From the NCBI GenBank assembly GCA_005882315.1, contig VBAR01000003.1, positions 378,907 to 442,906 of the forward strand: a stretch of DNA of 64,000 nt. The letters are read 5' to 3'. This DNA comes from Bacteroidota bacterium. Its GTDB lineage: Bacteria > Bacteroidota > Bacteroidia > Chitinophagales > Chitinophagaceae. The position numbers were made by a program, and so were the translations under genes. Position 1 is the first letter of the stretch. Each line of letters begins with the position of its first letter. The notes beneath the pieces are model-generated. The model was not told the DNA's origin, made no database searches, and was given only the letters and a program-made list of their open reading frames with translations. Below are positions 19,437 through 28,436 of this stretch, piece after piece.

Positions 19437-19531
19437 GAAAGCTGCTTCCGGCAAAATTTATATCAGTAATTTTAAAGCCTTTAGTTCATGACCCTTATCG
19501 GCTATTAATGTTCAAGCATTACAGACCAAAT

Positions 19532-22405
19532 ATGAAAACTTTCTGCAAGTGTATTGCCATTATTTGTTGTGTATTTATTCAATCCAGGGTTTTTGCACAA
19601 TTAAATAAAAAGGGTATTGCAGATAGTTTATTTAGGAGAAATGCAGATACAAGTAACCTGCAATTTTCTGAAACCCGACCTTATTATATTATTCATTGGG
19701 AAAATGATAAACCTGCTACAGCTAAAATCATTCGCCAATTTTCCGAAAGCACTGCTATTGTTGAAATTAACACTGAACCTGATTTTAGTTTATTAAAAAA
19801 ACAAACAAGATTCGCCCCTGCAAATGATCTCTGGAAATACTCACCTTTTGCTGAACAATTAATTGACGATAACGATAACATTCAACAGAAGTTTATTTTG
19901 GCAGGTCAAAGCTTAGTCGGATTAATTTCAGCAGTGGAAAAATTAAAACCACAGCTAACTATAATTTTCGTTGATCAACTTTCAAAATCAGTACTTATAA
20001 AAACAAGTTTTAAACTTTTAAAAGAAAAACTTGTTTCTTTAAAAGAGATCATATTCATTGATGTACGGGTTGACCCACAATCAGAAACCGGCATCATTGG
20101 ATATAACAGAAGTTTTCATGGACTCAATGCTGTCGACTACAGTATACCAGGAGCAAACGGAAAAAATATTGTAGCAGGAGTGAAGGAACAAAAAATGGAG
20201 GAAACCGATCTCGATTTGCATAAACGGGTACTTGCCTCATCATTGGCTGCTCCAACCATTACAAGCCATGCTACGGTTATTTCTTCCATCATTGGGGGCG
20301 CCGGTAATAGTTTTTATGACGGCAGGGGAATTGCTTATGGCTGTAAGTTCTATCCCAGTTCATTTTCAAACCTGTTTGCCGATGATGCTGTCTTATTGAA
20401 TACAAATAAGGTTACTGTGCAGAATCATTCTTACGGGACAATCATTCAGCAGTTCTATGGAGCAGAAGCTGTGAGCTATGATGTACTTACATGGCAGAAT
20501 AAAAATTTCGTTCCTGTTTTTTCTGCCGGAAATCAAGGTACGTCTTCGGCTACGACAGGTCCCTATGCAAATATTCCCGGTTATGCCAACCTCACGGGTA
20601 ATTTTAAAATGGCAAAAAACATAATTACTGTTGGGGCTATTGACAATAAAGGAAATATTCCGGCAGAAAGCTCTGTTGGCCCTTTGTATGATGGGAGAGT
20701 AGCGCCACAAATAATAGCGTTGGGACCTAATGGTACATCGGATGCAGCCGCTGTAGTAAGCGGCACTATCGCTGTTATACAACAGGTATATGCTGATAGT
20801 AATAACCAGTCATTACCGCCGGCTTCATTAACAAAAGCAATTTTATATAACACAGCGGAAGATGTTTACACAAAAGGAATCGATTATAAAACAGGTTATG
20901 GATTGCTGAATAGTTATACTGCAATTAAATCCATTCAACAAAAAGAATATGATGGAAATTCATTATCACAAGGTCAACAATGGACAAAGACAATATCTAT
21001 TCCGGCGAATGCAGCACAACTGAAAGCAACATTGGCATGGACAGATAGTGCAACTTCCGTTAATAACAATAAAGCATTGATCAATGATCTTGATCTTGAA
21101 GTACAGGAAATCAGCAGTGGAACGATATATAAACCGTGGGTGTTAAATGCAACGGCGCATATTGATTCATTAGCAAAACAACCAACAAGAAAAAGAGATT
21201 CGTTGAACACAGCAGAACAGGTAAGCATTTCACTCCCTGCTGCAGGTAATTATCTCATTCGTGTAAAAGGGACAAGTGTCAACACAGCATCAATTTCGTT
21301 TAGTATAGCTTATCGTACAGATACTTTAAATACATTCAGCTTCACCAGCCCTCAACATGCTTCGGATGTAAACAGAGCGGAAAATGAAAATCTTGATATA
21401 CGCTGGAAAACATTTGTAGCTGATACCAATCAAACAGGTAATTTATACATCAGTTATAATAGTGGCACCAACTGGCAATTGCTTAAAACTGCTCATAAGA
21501 TCTATACTAATTATTATCAATGGCCGATAAAAGACACAAGTAGTACAGCTGTATTTAAAATGGAAACTTCTTTTGGTGATTTTCTTTCAAAAAGTTTTAT
21601 CATCAGTAAAGTGACCCGGTTGAATATAGATTTTGTATGTGCCGATTCATTTGGCCTTTCCTGGAACAAACATATTTATGCAAATGGCTATAAAATTTAT
21701 ACGTTAACTGACAGCGCCTATTTAAAACATATACTCACTGTTGCTGATACGTTCACCGTGCTGAAGCGTTCAGCATATCCTTCTCTAGTATATGCAGTAG
21801 AGCCGGTATTAACCAATGGCCTTCCTGCTGCACGAAGTATTGCATTGGATATTACACAGCAGGGGGTTAAATGTTTTTATAAAACTTTTTATTACAACCT
21901 GCAGGATCAGAATAACCTTGATCTTATACTGGAGTTAAGTGCTGCAAGTTATGTTGACAGTATATTCTTTGAGCAAGTGACGGCATCAGGAAATTTAGTC
22001 CAGACAAGTGGAAGAGTAAAAGCAATTAATAATATTCAACTCTATAATCATCTTGTAAACGATGTACCGCCCGGTACAAGTTATTGGCGTGTAAAGATCA
22101 AACTGAAAAGCGGTGCTTTTGTTTATACAGAGATCATCTCTGTGTTAACAACGGGCAAACGTTTTATCCTCTTTTATCCCAATCCTGCTGGCCGCAATAG
22201 CCCGTTGACTTATGTTCTACAACAAGGTGTACCTCCTGATAGCCGTTTACAATTATTTGATATCACAGGCCGCTTGCTGAAAAGCTTTAATGAAATGCCC
22301 GGTGGCACTATTGATATATCAACAATGGCACCAGGCATTATTATTTATAAACTGGTTTCGAATGATAGCAAATTGCTGGAAACAGGTAAGCTGGTTATCT
22401 GGTAA
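19532..22405 (+). CDS. Subtilisin-like (S8) peptidase with T9SS C-terminal signal
   Basis: 957 residues, exported (MKTFCKCIAIICCVFIQSRVFAQ; start at 19532). An S8 domain spans about 195-480: His in SHATVISSIIGGAG, the oxyanion Asn in FSAGNQG, and Ser in GTSDAAAVVSG. The usual D-T/S-G strand reads VAGVKEQKMEETDLDL, so the canonical Asp is replaced by K/E. I recall the same VKE form in other Bacteroidota S8 proteins, so it may be a family trait rather than inactivation. A P-domain-like region (about 485-600) and fibronectin-like beta domains follow. The end (FYPNPAGRNSPL ... LLETGKLVIW) is a type A T9SS sorting signal, predicting surface attachment or secretion. Confidence 0.88.
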   Translation: MKTFCKCIAIICCVFIQSRVFAQLNKKGIADSLFRRNADTSNLQFSETRPYYIIHWENDKPATAKIIRQFSESTAIVEINTEPDFSLLKKQTRFAPANDLWKYSPFAEQLIDDNDNIQQKFILAGQSLVGLISAVEKLKPQLTIIFVDQLSKSVLIKTSFKLLKEKLVSLKEIIFIDVRVDPQSETGIIGYNRSFHGLNAVDYSIPGANGKNIVAGVKEQKMEETDLDLHKRVLASSLAAPTITSHATVISSIIGGAGNSFYDGRGIAYGCKFYPSSFSNLFADDAVLLNTNKVTVQNHSYGTIIQQFYGAEAVSYDVLTWQNKNFVPVFSAGNQGTSSATTGPYANIPGYANLTGNFKMAKNIITVGAIDNKGNIPAESSVGPLYDGRVAPQIIALGPNGTSDAAAVVSGTIAVIQQVYADSNNQSLPPASLTKAILYNTAEDVYTKGIDYKTGYGLLNSYTAIKSIQQKEYDGNSLSQGQQWTKTISIPANAAQLKATLAWTDSATSVNNNKALINDLDLEVQEISSGTIYKPWVLNATAHIDSLAKQPTRKRDSLNTAEQVSISLPAAGNYLIRVKGTSVNTASISFSIAYRTDTLNTFSFTSPQHASDVNRAENENLDIRWKTFVADTNQTGNLYISYNSGTNWQLLKTAHKIYTNYYQWPIKDTSSTAVFKMETSFGDFLSKSFIISKVTRLNIDFVCADSFGLSWNKHIYANGYKIYTLTDSAYLKHILTVADTFTVLKRSAYPSLVYAVEPVLTNGLPAARSIALDITQQGVKCFYKTFYYNLQDQNNLDLILELSAASYVDSIFFEQVTASGNLVQTSGRVKAINNIQLYNHLVNDVPPGTSYWRVKIKLKSGAFVYTEIISVLTTGKRFILFYPNPAGRNSPLTYVLQQGVPPDSRLQLFDITGRLLKSFNEMPGGTIDISTMAPGIIIYKLVSNDSKLLETGKLVIW

Positions 22406-22413
22406 ACCGTTGC

Positions 22414-22914
22414 TTATTTATTGTATACAGCTTTTGTTGTATTCTCTCCACGTGGTGAAGATGAAACTGTGACCAATGACAAAGCTCCGTCTTTAAGGCT
22501 CCATGTTTCCGTGCCTTTAAATTCAGACGTCTGCCCGTTTCTTTCAAACATAATTGAGTAATTAACCACGAATGATTGACTGTCATCGGACCATTTAAGT
22601 GTTGATTTCTTTTTAGAACTGCCAAATACAGTCGTCTCTGATTCTTTGCCATCAAACTTCAGTGTTTCGGTTGTGGTGACCTCTTCACCATTAAAACCCG
22701 GTGCCGTTTTGGAAATAGTGATAGCATCTTCTTTCTGTTCGATCTTAATACTGCGGGCAGCAAAGCGGCCACCAAATTCTCCTAACTCACTTTTTCCTTC
22801 ATTGAGTTTCCATTCGCCGGCAAAATTTGCTCTATCTGTGAATGAAATAAAAGATGAAAGCAGGGCAGGAGCCAATAATAAAAGCAATGATTGTTTTGAA
22901 AAAAACTTCTTCAT
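22414..22914 (-). CDS. Secreted lipocalin-like beta protein
   Basis: 166 residues with a signal peptide (MKKFFSKQSLLLLLAPALLSSFISF). The mature part starts FAGEWKLNEGKSE and consists of alternating beta strands, as in small lipocalin-like or META-like barrels of Bacteroidota. No catalytic motif. Convergent with the subtilase (eight-base gap). Family not firmly recognised. Confidence 0.7.
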   Translation of the reverse strand: MKKFFSKQSLLLLLAPALLSSFISFTDRANFAGEWKLNEGKSELGEFGGRFAARSIKIEQKEDAITISKTAPGFNGEEVTTTETLKFDGKESETTVFGSSKKKSTLKWSDDSQSFVVNYSIMFERNGQTSEFKGTETWSLKDGALSLVTVSSSPRGENTTKAVYNK

Positions 22915-22976
22915 AAAATTGTTTTAGAGATTAAATATATAGAATCATTAGCATTTACAAATCCGATCATCATTTT

Positions 22977-23747
22977 TTACCGCCACTTAAATGCAAAATA
23001 ACTGCAGGGCTTATCACTTGCATTGCCTACACCATGCATTTTGCCACTTTCTGCTATATAAAAATCACCGGCTTTGGCTGTATAATGCTGCCCGTCAATA
23101 GTCATTTCCGTTTCGCCTTCTATCACTAAAATAATTTCGGTATCCTTATGCTGGTGAGGTGTATGGCTGGGGCCTTTTGTTTTCAGGTAAGTAATATGCA
23201 TTTCATAATTTTCACACATCGCTGTTGGACGGTCAAAATATTTTCTAGTTCCTTTATTACCATTTTCAGTATAAACAAGGGAATCATAGTTTAATAATAA
23301 TGCACCGCCAGCCTGTTTACTTCTTTCCATATTCATTGTATCCTTTGAGCGGAACATAAAAACATAATAAGTTACCGGTCCATCGCCGATATTTTCAAAG
23401 GTCTGTGCTTCTAGTGGCGGTATCAGCATTACACTACCTTTTCCCAGTACAGTTGTTTTATTCCCAATAGTACATTTCAGCGTCCCTTCTTTGATGATGA
23501 TCACCTCTTCAATATTCTTTTGTGTATGTGCAGGTCTTGGTATAGTACCTTTTTCCTGGGTAGTAGCATGTATTTCAAAATACTCAAATTCCGGTGTTGT
23601 GCCTTCCGCAATTTTTCTTGATTCACGTTGGGCGTCTTTCTTTACTGGCAGTTCATCCCAATGAAATACTCCGGAAGAAACTGGTTTTAATTGTGCAGTT
23701 AAATTCATGGCAATAATTTGAAACAAAAACAGGAGCCTGATTTTCAT
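22977..23747 (-). CDS. Exported bicupin protein
   Basis: 256 residues with an export signal (MKIRLLFLFQIIAMNLTA). Two cupin barrels are visible. The first (about 55-135) has HTQKNIEEVIIIKEG and PPLEAQTFENIGD. The second (about 175-255) has PHQHKDTEIILVIEGE with a full set of metal ligands, and later GKMHGVGN. The second barrel therefore probably holds the metal site. Bicupins of this type include oxygenases and sugar-binding proteins; the activity is unknown. Confidence 0.8.
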   Translation of the reverse strand: MKIRLLFLFQIIAMNLTAQLKPVSSGVFHWDELPVKKDAQRESRKIAEGTTPEFEYFEIHATTQEKGTIPRPAHTQKNIEEVIIIKEGTLKCTIGNKTTVLGKGSVMLIPPLEAQTFENIGDGPVTYYVFMFRSKDTMNMERSKQAGGALLLNYDSLVYTENGNKGTRKYFDRPTAMCENYEMHITYLKTKGPSHTPHQHKDTEIILVIEGETEMTIDGQHYTAKAGDFYIAESGKMHGVGNASDKPCSYFAFKWR

Positions 23748-23763
23748 AGTAAATGAGTTTACA

Positions 23764-23943
23764 ATGAGTATATCCGAAGTTAGCTTTTTTAGTTGTTTTC
23801 AGTTTGAAAATTATGAGTTGTTTGAAGTCACTGGTTACTTTCATGTAAAATATCCTGATGGCAAAACCATCGATGGCCGTTATTCAAGTCTCATGAAAAA
23901 AGTAAAGGGGAAATGGTATCTCTATACGGATCATTCCGGCTAA
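23764..23943 (+). pseudogene. DUF4440 / SnoaL-like gene remnant (C-terminal part)
   Basis: A 59-codon open stretch ends with YELFEVTGYFHVKYPDGKT, then IDGRYSSLMKKVKGKWYLYTDHSG and a stop. This is the last two strands and closing segment of a DUF4440/NTF2-like protein (x-W-K-K-V-x-G-K-W-x-I-Y-x-D). The N-terminal half is missing; upstream lies the start of the bicupin gene on the other strand. I read it as a 5'-truncated relic. Confidence 0.6.
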
Positions 23944-23988
23944 TAATGTCCGTGGCTGGATTGAAACTCTCTTTAAAGATTGTACTCT

Positions 23989-24309
23989 TTACAAAATCGT
24001 TTCAAGTATAAAATTTTCGTATTGTTGTTGAAATTGTTTGTTCGTTTGTGAAGATTCAAAAAGCGATTCCATATGCCCGGTATTGAAAGTACTGCTGCTG
24101 ATCAAACCTGTGAGTTCAGGATTTGCTGCAATCCAATCGGAATCCAATGAATGTTTTTTAAGAAAAGAAAGAACGATCTCTTTTTTATATGTTCCGGATA
24201 GATTGGTCAACGCATTATTAAGTTCAGTCAGTTCATCTACCATCTTCGGAAAATCATCTGCTTTGAAACTATCAGTCGTATTGATTCTATATTTTGTATA
24301 TTGATACAT
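23989..24309 (-). CDS. Small hypothetical protein
   Basis: 106 residues from the ATG at 24309 (MYQYTKYRIN); an ATG eleven codons upstream is also open. Helical and acidic, without a signal peptide or membrane segment, ending in a Gln-rich helix. I do not recognise a family. It lies between the DUF4440 remnant and the antiporter gene. Confidence 0.55.
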   Translation of the reverse strand: MYQYTKYRINTTDSFKADDFPKMVDELTELNNALTNLSGTYKKEIVLSFLKKHSLDSDWIAANPELTGLISSSTFNTGHMESLFESSQTNKQFQQQYENFILETIL

Positions 24310-24527
24310 GCAATAATTTATTTGCAAACAACCCATTTGCATTGGTGTAATGTAACCTTATCTATCGTATAATAATTATGCTTTTCCTGAATTTGGCTAG
24401 AAATTAAGCACTCTTATCCCAGGGGATGAAGTCCGTTTTTAGCTATAATCCCCTTGCTTGATTCAAGATGTTGATGTTTTAACTATAAGTCTGCAAGATT
24501 TCCTGCTTTTGCGTAGCTTGAGAAACT

Positions 24528-26165
24528 ATGGAGGATTTCAAAATTGTTATTTTCATCATGGCCATTCTGATCAGCCTGACAGCAATTGCTAATAAAAGAA
24601 AACTTCCGTTTCCTGTTTTATTAGTTTTCGCCGGTCTAGCCATTGGATTTGTACCACAATTACCCGATCTGACATTGGATCCTGATACCGTTTTTGTCAT
24701 TATTCTGCCACCTCTTTTGTATGATGCAGCTGCAAAAACTTCCTGGCACGAATTCAGAACATCTATCAAACCCATTTCCACATTAGCTATTACACTTGTT
24801 TTTTTTACAACAGTCGCTGTTGCCGTTACGGCACATTATCTTATTCCGGGATTTAGCTGGCCGCTTGCTTTTGTATTAGGTGCTGTTGTTTCTCCACCAG
24901 ATGCTGTGGCTGCATCAGGGATTATAAAAGGATTAGGGTTGAATAAAAAAGTTATTACAATATTGGAAGGTGAAAGCCTTGTGAATGACGCTTCGGCCTT
25001 GATCGCTTACCGTTATGCTGTAGTAGCCGTGACCACTGGAACTTTTGTATTCTGGAAAGCAGGACTTCAATTTTTACTGATCTCGGTTGCAGGAGTCATT
25101 ATCGGGATCATAGTTGGTTATTTATTTGTACTGGCTCATAAAAAAATAACAAACAACCCTGTTGTTGAAACAAGTCTTACACTGCTTTCTCCTTTTGTAT
25201 CTTACCTGGCAGCAGAAGAATTCCATATGTCAGGCGTATTGGCCGTTGTAAGTACCGGGCTGGTTATATCATGGAGATCACCCGAAGTTTTTTCATACGA
25301 TGCAAGAATGAGAATAAAAGCAGTGTGGGACACATTGATTTTTTTATTGCACGGATTTGTTTTCATACTCATCGGCCTGCAATTGCCCTTTATCATTAAA
25401 GGTCTTGGCAATTATCCTTTCTCCCAGATATTGGGTTATGGATTGCTTATCAGCCTCGTGACAATCCTGGTACGCATTATCTGGGTTTTTGCAGGAGCCA
25501 ATTTGCACAATTATTTCCAAAAAAGAAGAAAGCCTGTTACTGACTTACCCGCTGATGAAAGATACGACGACACCTGGAAGAATGTACTGGTAGTTGCGTG
25601 GACAGGAACAAGAGGCGTAATATCACTTGCTACAGCGCTTGCTTTACCATTAGTGTTAGATGATGGAACTGCTTTTCCAAAAAGAAACTCCATCATATTT
25701 CTTGCATTCGTGGTCATTTTTGTAACACTGGTAGTACAGGGACTTTCGCTGCCTTTACTTATACGCTTGCTTAAAATAAAACCACAGGACAATACCACGG
25801 CAGAAGAAAAAGAACTGCAATTATATCTTGCAACCAGTTCACTGCATTTTATTGAACAGGAATTATCAGTACAGTTGGATAATAAATCAGAACAAGAGTT
25901 AAAAAAGAAATATGAAGACCGTGTCAATGATCTCACGAAGGAAGTTCACCGGCATATAAAAGCAAAGAGAAATGACGAAGAAATAAAACCAAAACCACCA
26001 AGTGCATTATTAAATGCGCAATTGGAGATCACTAAATTTCAGAGAGAGTTGTTGCTGAAGATGCACAAGGAAGGTGAGTTTAGTCATGATGCCATCAGGC
26101 AGATTGAACAGGAGTTGGACATCAATGAACTGAAATTAGATCTGCGGGTCCCAAAAGAAGAATAA
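24528..26165 (+). CDS. Na+/H+ antiporter, CPA1 family (NhaP-like)
   Basis: A 545-residue inner-membrane antiporter with about 12 hydrophobic segments in residues 5-405. The CPA1 core signatures are present: PPLLYDAAAKTSW, SPPDAVAASGI, and LEGESLVNDASALI with the Asn-Asp pair of electroneutral exchangers. Later WTGTRGVISLATALALP holds the conserved Arg. The C-terminal 140 residues are a charged cytosolic helical tail. A second member of the family, cut by the window edge, is at 63340..64000. Probably Na+ or K+/H+ exchange in pH and salt stress. Confidence 0.92.
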   Translation: MEDFKIVIFIMAILISLTAIANKRKLPFPVLLVFAGLAIGFVPQLPDLTLDPDTVFVIILPPLLYDAAAKTSWHEFRTSIKPISTLAITLVFFTTVAVAVTAHYLIPGFSWPLAFVLGAVVSPPDAVAASGIIKGLGLNKKVITILEGESLVNDASALIAYRYAVVAVTTGTFVFWKAGLQFLLISVAGVIIGIIVGYLFVLAHKKITNNPVVETSLTLLSPFVSYLAAEEFHMSGVLAVVSTGLVISWRSPEVFSYDARMRIKAVWDTLIFLLHGFVFILIGLQLPFIIKGLGNYPFSQILGYGLLISLVTILVRIIWVFAGANLHNYFQKRRKPVTDLPADERYDDTWKNVLVVAWTGTRGVISLATALALPLVLDDGTAFPKRNSIIFLAFVVIFVTLVVQGLSLPLLIRLLKIKPQDNTTAEEKELQLYLATSSLHFIEQELSVQLDNKSEQELKKKYEDRVNDLTKEVHRHIKAKRNDEEIKPKPPSALLNAQLEITKFQRELLLKMHKEGEFSHDAIRQIEQELDINELKLDLRVPKEE

Positions 26166-26196
26166 AAAATGATACCCAATTATACCCGGGAATGAT

Positions 26197-26613
26197 TTAT
26201 TTTATTTCACTCTTACCATTTCCATCAATCTCTCCACCATGATGTGGGTTGATAATTTTCAAAAAACTCTGGCCGACTGATTTAATAGTATCCGGGTGCT
26301 TTGTTACTAAGTTTGTAATACCAAACATTAAAACATTGCCCAACAATTTTTTAATAGGATTCTTTGAAGCTCCTTGAAACAGGATTTTGGAAAGATAACC
26401 AGCACCCAGGCCGACAGAAGTATTTACGATATTATCTTTTAATTCCTTTGATTCCGCTACCTCTTTAAAAGTGCTTTTTATTAAATTAATTGGCTTTATG
26501 CTGCTATAAGCGAGATGGAATTGTTGTCTCAGCATTTTTGCTTCATGTGCTTGCCGGGTTTCCAATTGAAGAATGGCTTCTTCAAGTTCCGCTATGGAAT
26601 TTATTTTTTGCAT
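26197..26613 (-). CDS. Hypothetical protein in holin/YtxH cluster
   Basis: 138 residues. The N-terminal 35 are a charged helix with Glu-Leu-rich spacing, and the middle holds a glycine-rich weakly hydrophobic stretch (VGLGAGYLSKILFQGA, LLGNVLMFGITNLV). Nine bases separate it from the holin-like gene upstream, so the two are almost certainly co-transcribed. The arrangement YtxH - holin-like - this protein recurs in Chitinophagaceae; function unknown. Confidence 0.72.
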   Translation of the reverse strand: MQKINSIAELEEAILQLETRQAHEAKMLRQQFHLAYSSIKPINLIKSTFKEVAESKELKDNIVNTSVGLGAGYLSKILFQGASKNPIKKLLGNVLMFGITNLVTKHPDTIKSVGQSFLKIINPHHGGEIDGNGKSEIK

Positions 26614-26621
26614 AAGTTAGT

Positions 26622-26963
26622 TTATTGAAGCACTTGCTTAATGATTGAATTGCTTACAGGTTTTTTGATCCATTTGTAAAGAAAAAAGTGAAATAATAAA
26701 CCTGCAATAAGATAGAATAATGAAACAATAAAAAAGCCATAGTAAGATTTGCCCAGTAGTTCTCCAAGCACCAGGGCAACGCCAATACTCAATACCATTA
26801 AAAAAATCGCAAGTATAATGATCACAGTGATCCGTGATATCAGTGAAGTTGCTATACGGGTAGATGCGTCCAATGCTTTAAATTTAGAAAGTTCAAGGGT
26901 CGTTTTGCCATATGTTTCTGCTTTCTCAATTAAAGATTCTATCAGGTTTGCCGGAGTTTCCAT
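26622..26963 (-). CDS. Phage holin-family (DUF1469-like) membrane protein
   Basis: 113 residues from the ATG at 26963 (METPANLIESL). Two strong hydrophobic segments (about 45-70 and 78-103) are joined by a short loop (LGELLGKSYYGF), as in Holin_X/DUF1469 proteins. Despite the name, these are ordinary chromosomal membrane proteins, often found beside YtxH and CsbD stress proteins. No phage genes are nearby. It belongs with its two neighbours in one minus-strand unit. Confidence 0.82.
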   Translation of the reverse strand: METPANLIESLIEKAETYGKTTLELSKFKALDASTRIATSLISRITVIIILAIFLMVLSIGVALVLGELLGKSYYGFFIVSLFYLIAGLLFHFFLYKWIKKPVSNSIIKQVLQ

Positions 26964-26999
26964 GTTTTTGTTTTTTAACGAGTAAATCTGTATCACATT

Positions 27000-27039
27000 A
27001 ATTTATATTCAACAGGCAGTTGCCTGTTGAATATAAATT
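27000..27039. repeat. Perfect 19-bp inverted repeat (hairpin)
   Basis: Two 19-base arms, each containing TATTCAACAGGCA or its complement, are separated by GT only. It lies between the end of YtxH (27067) and the holin-like gene (start 26963). No T-run follows on the minus strand, so it looks like a processing or stabilising hairpin within the operon rather than a standard terminator. Confidence 0.85.
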
Positions 27040-27066
27040 GTCAAATGACTTTGACTGCTGTAAATT

Positions 27067-27345
27067 TTAATTTCGGGCTGTACTTGCATCAGCTGCAACT
27101 TCCCCTGCTTTGGATTTTACATTCTCAACCATACCGATTGCATCTTCTTTCACTGTTTCAAATTTTTGGCTGATACTGCCAATGAAATCATTGAATTTAT
27201 CAGTTAATGCTTCTGCATAGTCATTGCCTTTCTTAGAAATTTTTTTCCTTGTGGCTGTACCTTTGTCTGGAGCGAATAAGATGCCTAAAGTTGCGCCAAC
27301 TGCAACGCCGGCCAATACGCCTAATAATAATTTTCCTGAGCTCAT
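27067..27345 (-). CDS. YtxH domain protein
   Basis: 92 residues: MSSGKLLLGVLAGVAVGATLGILFAPDKG is the YtxH signature, a glycine-rich single membrane segment followed by APDKG. A charged helical tail follows (KISKKGNDYAEALTDKF). General-stress membrane-associated protein; exact role unknown. First gene of the unit YtxH - holin-like - hypothetical. Its upstream region does not contain a full tripartite promoter. Confidence 0.88.
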   Translation of the reverse strand: MSSGKLLLGVLAGVAVGATLGILFAPDKGTATRKKISKKGNDYAEALTDKFNDFIGSISQKFETVKEDAIGMVENVKSKAGEVAADASTARN

Positions 27346-27432
27346 GATTTTGTTTTTTATTGTTTATGTAGAGTAAAAGTGTCAACCTTTACTTATGTTA
27401 ATTGAAATAATGCATCATTACAAATCACATGC

Positions 27433-28104
27433 TTATGCTTTTTCTTTTGCTGCTTTATTTTCAGCACCTTTTGTACCACCTCTATGCGTCGCTTTGATAG
27501 CGGAGAATTTAATTTTCAATCCTGCTATTTTTGTATTATCTCCATCTGGAAGTTGTTTTTCAACTGTATTTTTCCGGGTATCCAATGCCTCGTACAATAC
27601 TTTTATTTCATCCCAATCTTCACGGGAATATTCATTTTTATTTTCAGCCACTGTATTTACGAAATTTCTGTAAATACTCAATAAATTCTCTGCAGTAGCA
27701 AACCCAAAACTCATGTCCGAGCCAACCACACCTTCACCAAATAATTTATTTCTTAATACCTGTCTGAAATCCGGTGTTGTGACCGCATTTGCTTCTGCCT
27801 CTTTAATTTTAATTTCGTAAGTGGTTTTTAAAACAGCGTATTGCACCTTGCTTTCCTCCAATTTTGTTTTATCCGATGCTTCTAGTCCTGACATTGTGCT
27901 GTTCGTTTTAGTTACCCTTGCCTGGTATCCATCGTCTAGTCCGGACCAATTAGCTGATGTATAAACAGGGGTAAGGCCGTCCACTGAATCGACATAGTTG
28001 TTCAAATTTGTTGCATCCTGCTGAGCCTCTGTAGCAGAGTTTTTGCAGGCGGTGAAACCTGATACTGCAATAACAGCAGCGATCAGTACATTCTTTTTTT
28101 TCAT
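27433..28104 (-). CDS. Lipoprotein of unknown function
   Basis: 223 residues, lipoprotein signal MKKKNVLIAAVIAVSGFTAC with the lipobox Cys at 20. The mature part is helical and highly charged (LEESKVQYAVLKTTYEIKIKEAE), ending in a Lys/Ala-rich tail (GGTKGAENKAAKEKA). It probably forms a periplasm-facing helical bundle. I do not recognise a named family. Located just upstream of YtxH on the same strand (87 bp gap). Confidence 0.75.
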   Translation of the reverse strand: MKKKNVLIAAVIAVSGFTACKNSATEAQQDATNLNNYVDSVDGLTPVYTSANWSGLDDGYQARVTKTNSTMSGLEASDKTKLEESKVQYAVLKTTYEIKIKEAEANAVTTPDFRQVLRNKLFGEGVVGSDMSFGFATAENLLSIYRNFVNTVAENKNEYSREDWDEIKVLYEALDTRKNTVEKQLPDGDNTKIAGLKIKFSAIKATHRGGTKGAENKAAKEKA

Positions 28105-28202
28105 TTTAAAATTTTAATAGTTTGTTTGTTAAGAAAAATTTGATTTCATTATGACAGGACCAAAAAAAGTGAGCTTGTCATAAATATTTTATTTGTTGTC
28201 AC

Positions 28203-28397
28203 TCATGATTCATCTTTTGTTGTTTTTACCAGGCCGATGCCTGCGATAAAAAATATAAGACCAAGAACCCCGTAGATTATTAGTCCTTTGGTATTCCCTG
28301 TACTGTTGCGAGAGTTTACAAATAGAACGGCCGCATAAATGAGCCCGACAATCCCCAATACGGTAAGCAATGCGCCAAAAATTCGTTTAATATTCAT
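28203..28397 (-). CDS. Small two-span membrane protein
   Basis: 64 residues with two hydrophobic segments (ALLTVLGIVGLIYAAVLFV and GLIIYGVLGLIFFIAGIGLV) and short polar ends. It resembles small inner-membrane proteins found in Bacteroidota stress clusters. The GT4 gene upstream ends about 40 bases away at 28437, so this gene may be the second gene of a unit driven by the promoter at 30928..30992. Confidence 0.72.
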   Translation of the reverse strand: MNIKRIFGALLTVLGIVGLIYAAVLFVNSRNSTGNTKGLIIYGVLGLIFFIAGIGLVKTTKDES

Positions 28398-28436
28398 ATG
28401 TAAAAGATTTTACCGACATAATTTTTATTTTCCTGA

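Noticed and set aside
24343-24400. TGTAAC followed by TATAAT upstream of the antiporter gene
   Set aside because: The two are 17 bp apart instead of 21 and no NANCTTTR box follows at the right place.
26622-26963. Prophage remnant, because of the holin-type protein
   Set aside because: This holin-like family is common in ordinary stress clusters; no capsid, tail, integrase or lysozyme genes are near.
27346-27432. Possible tripartite promoter before the YtxH gene (TGTGATT and TGTAAT on the minus strand)
   Set aside because: The second half-site and the -7 box are not at the fixed spacings.
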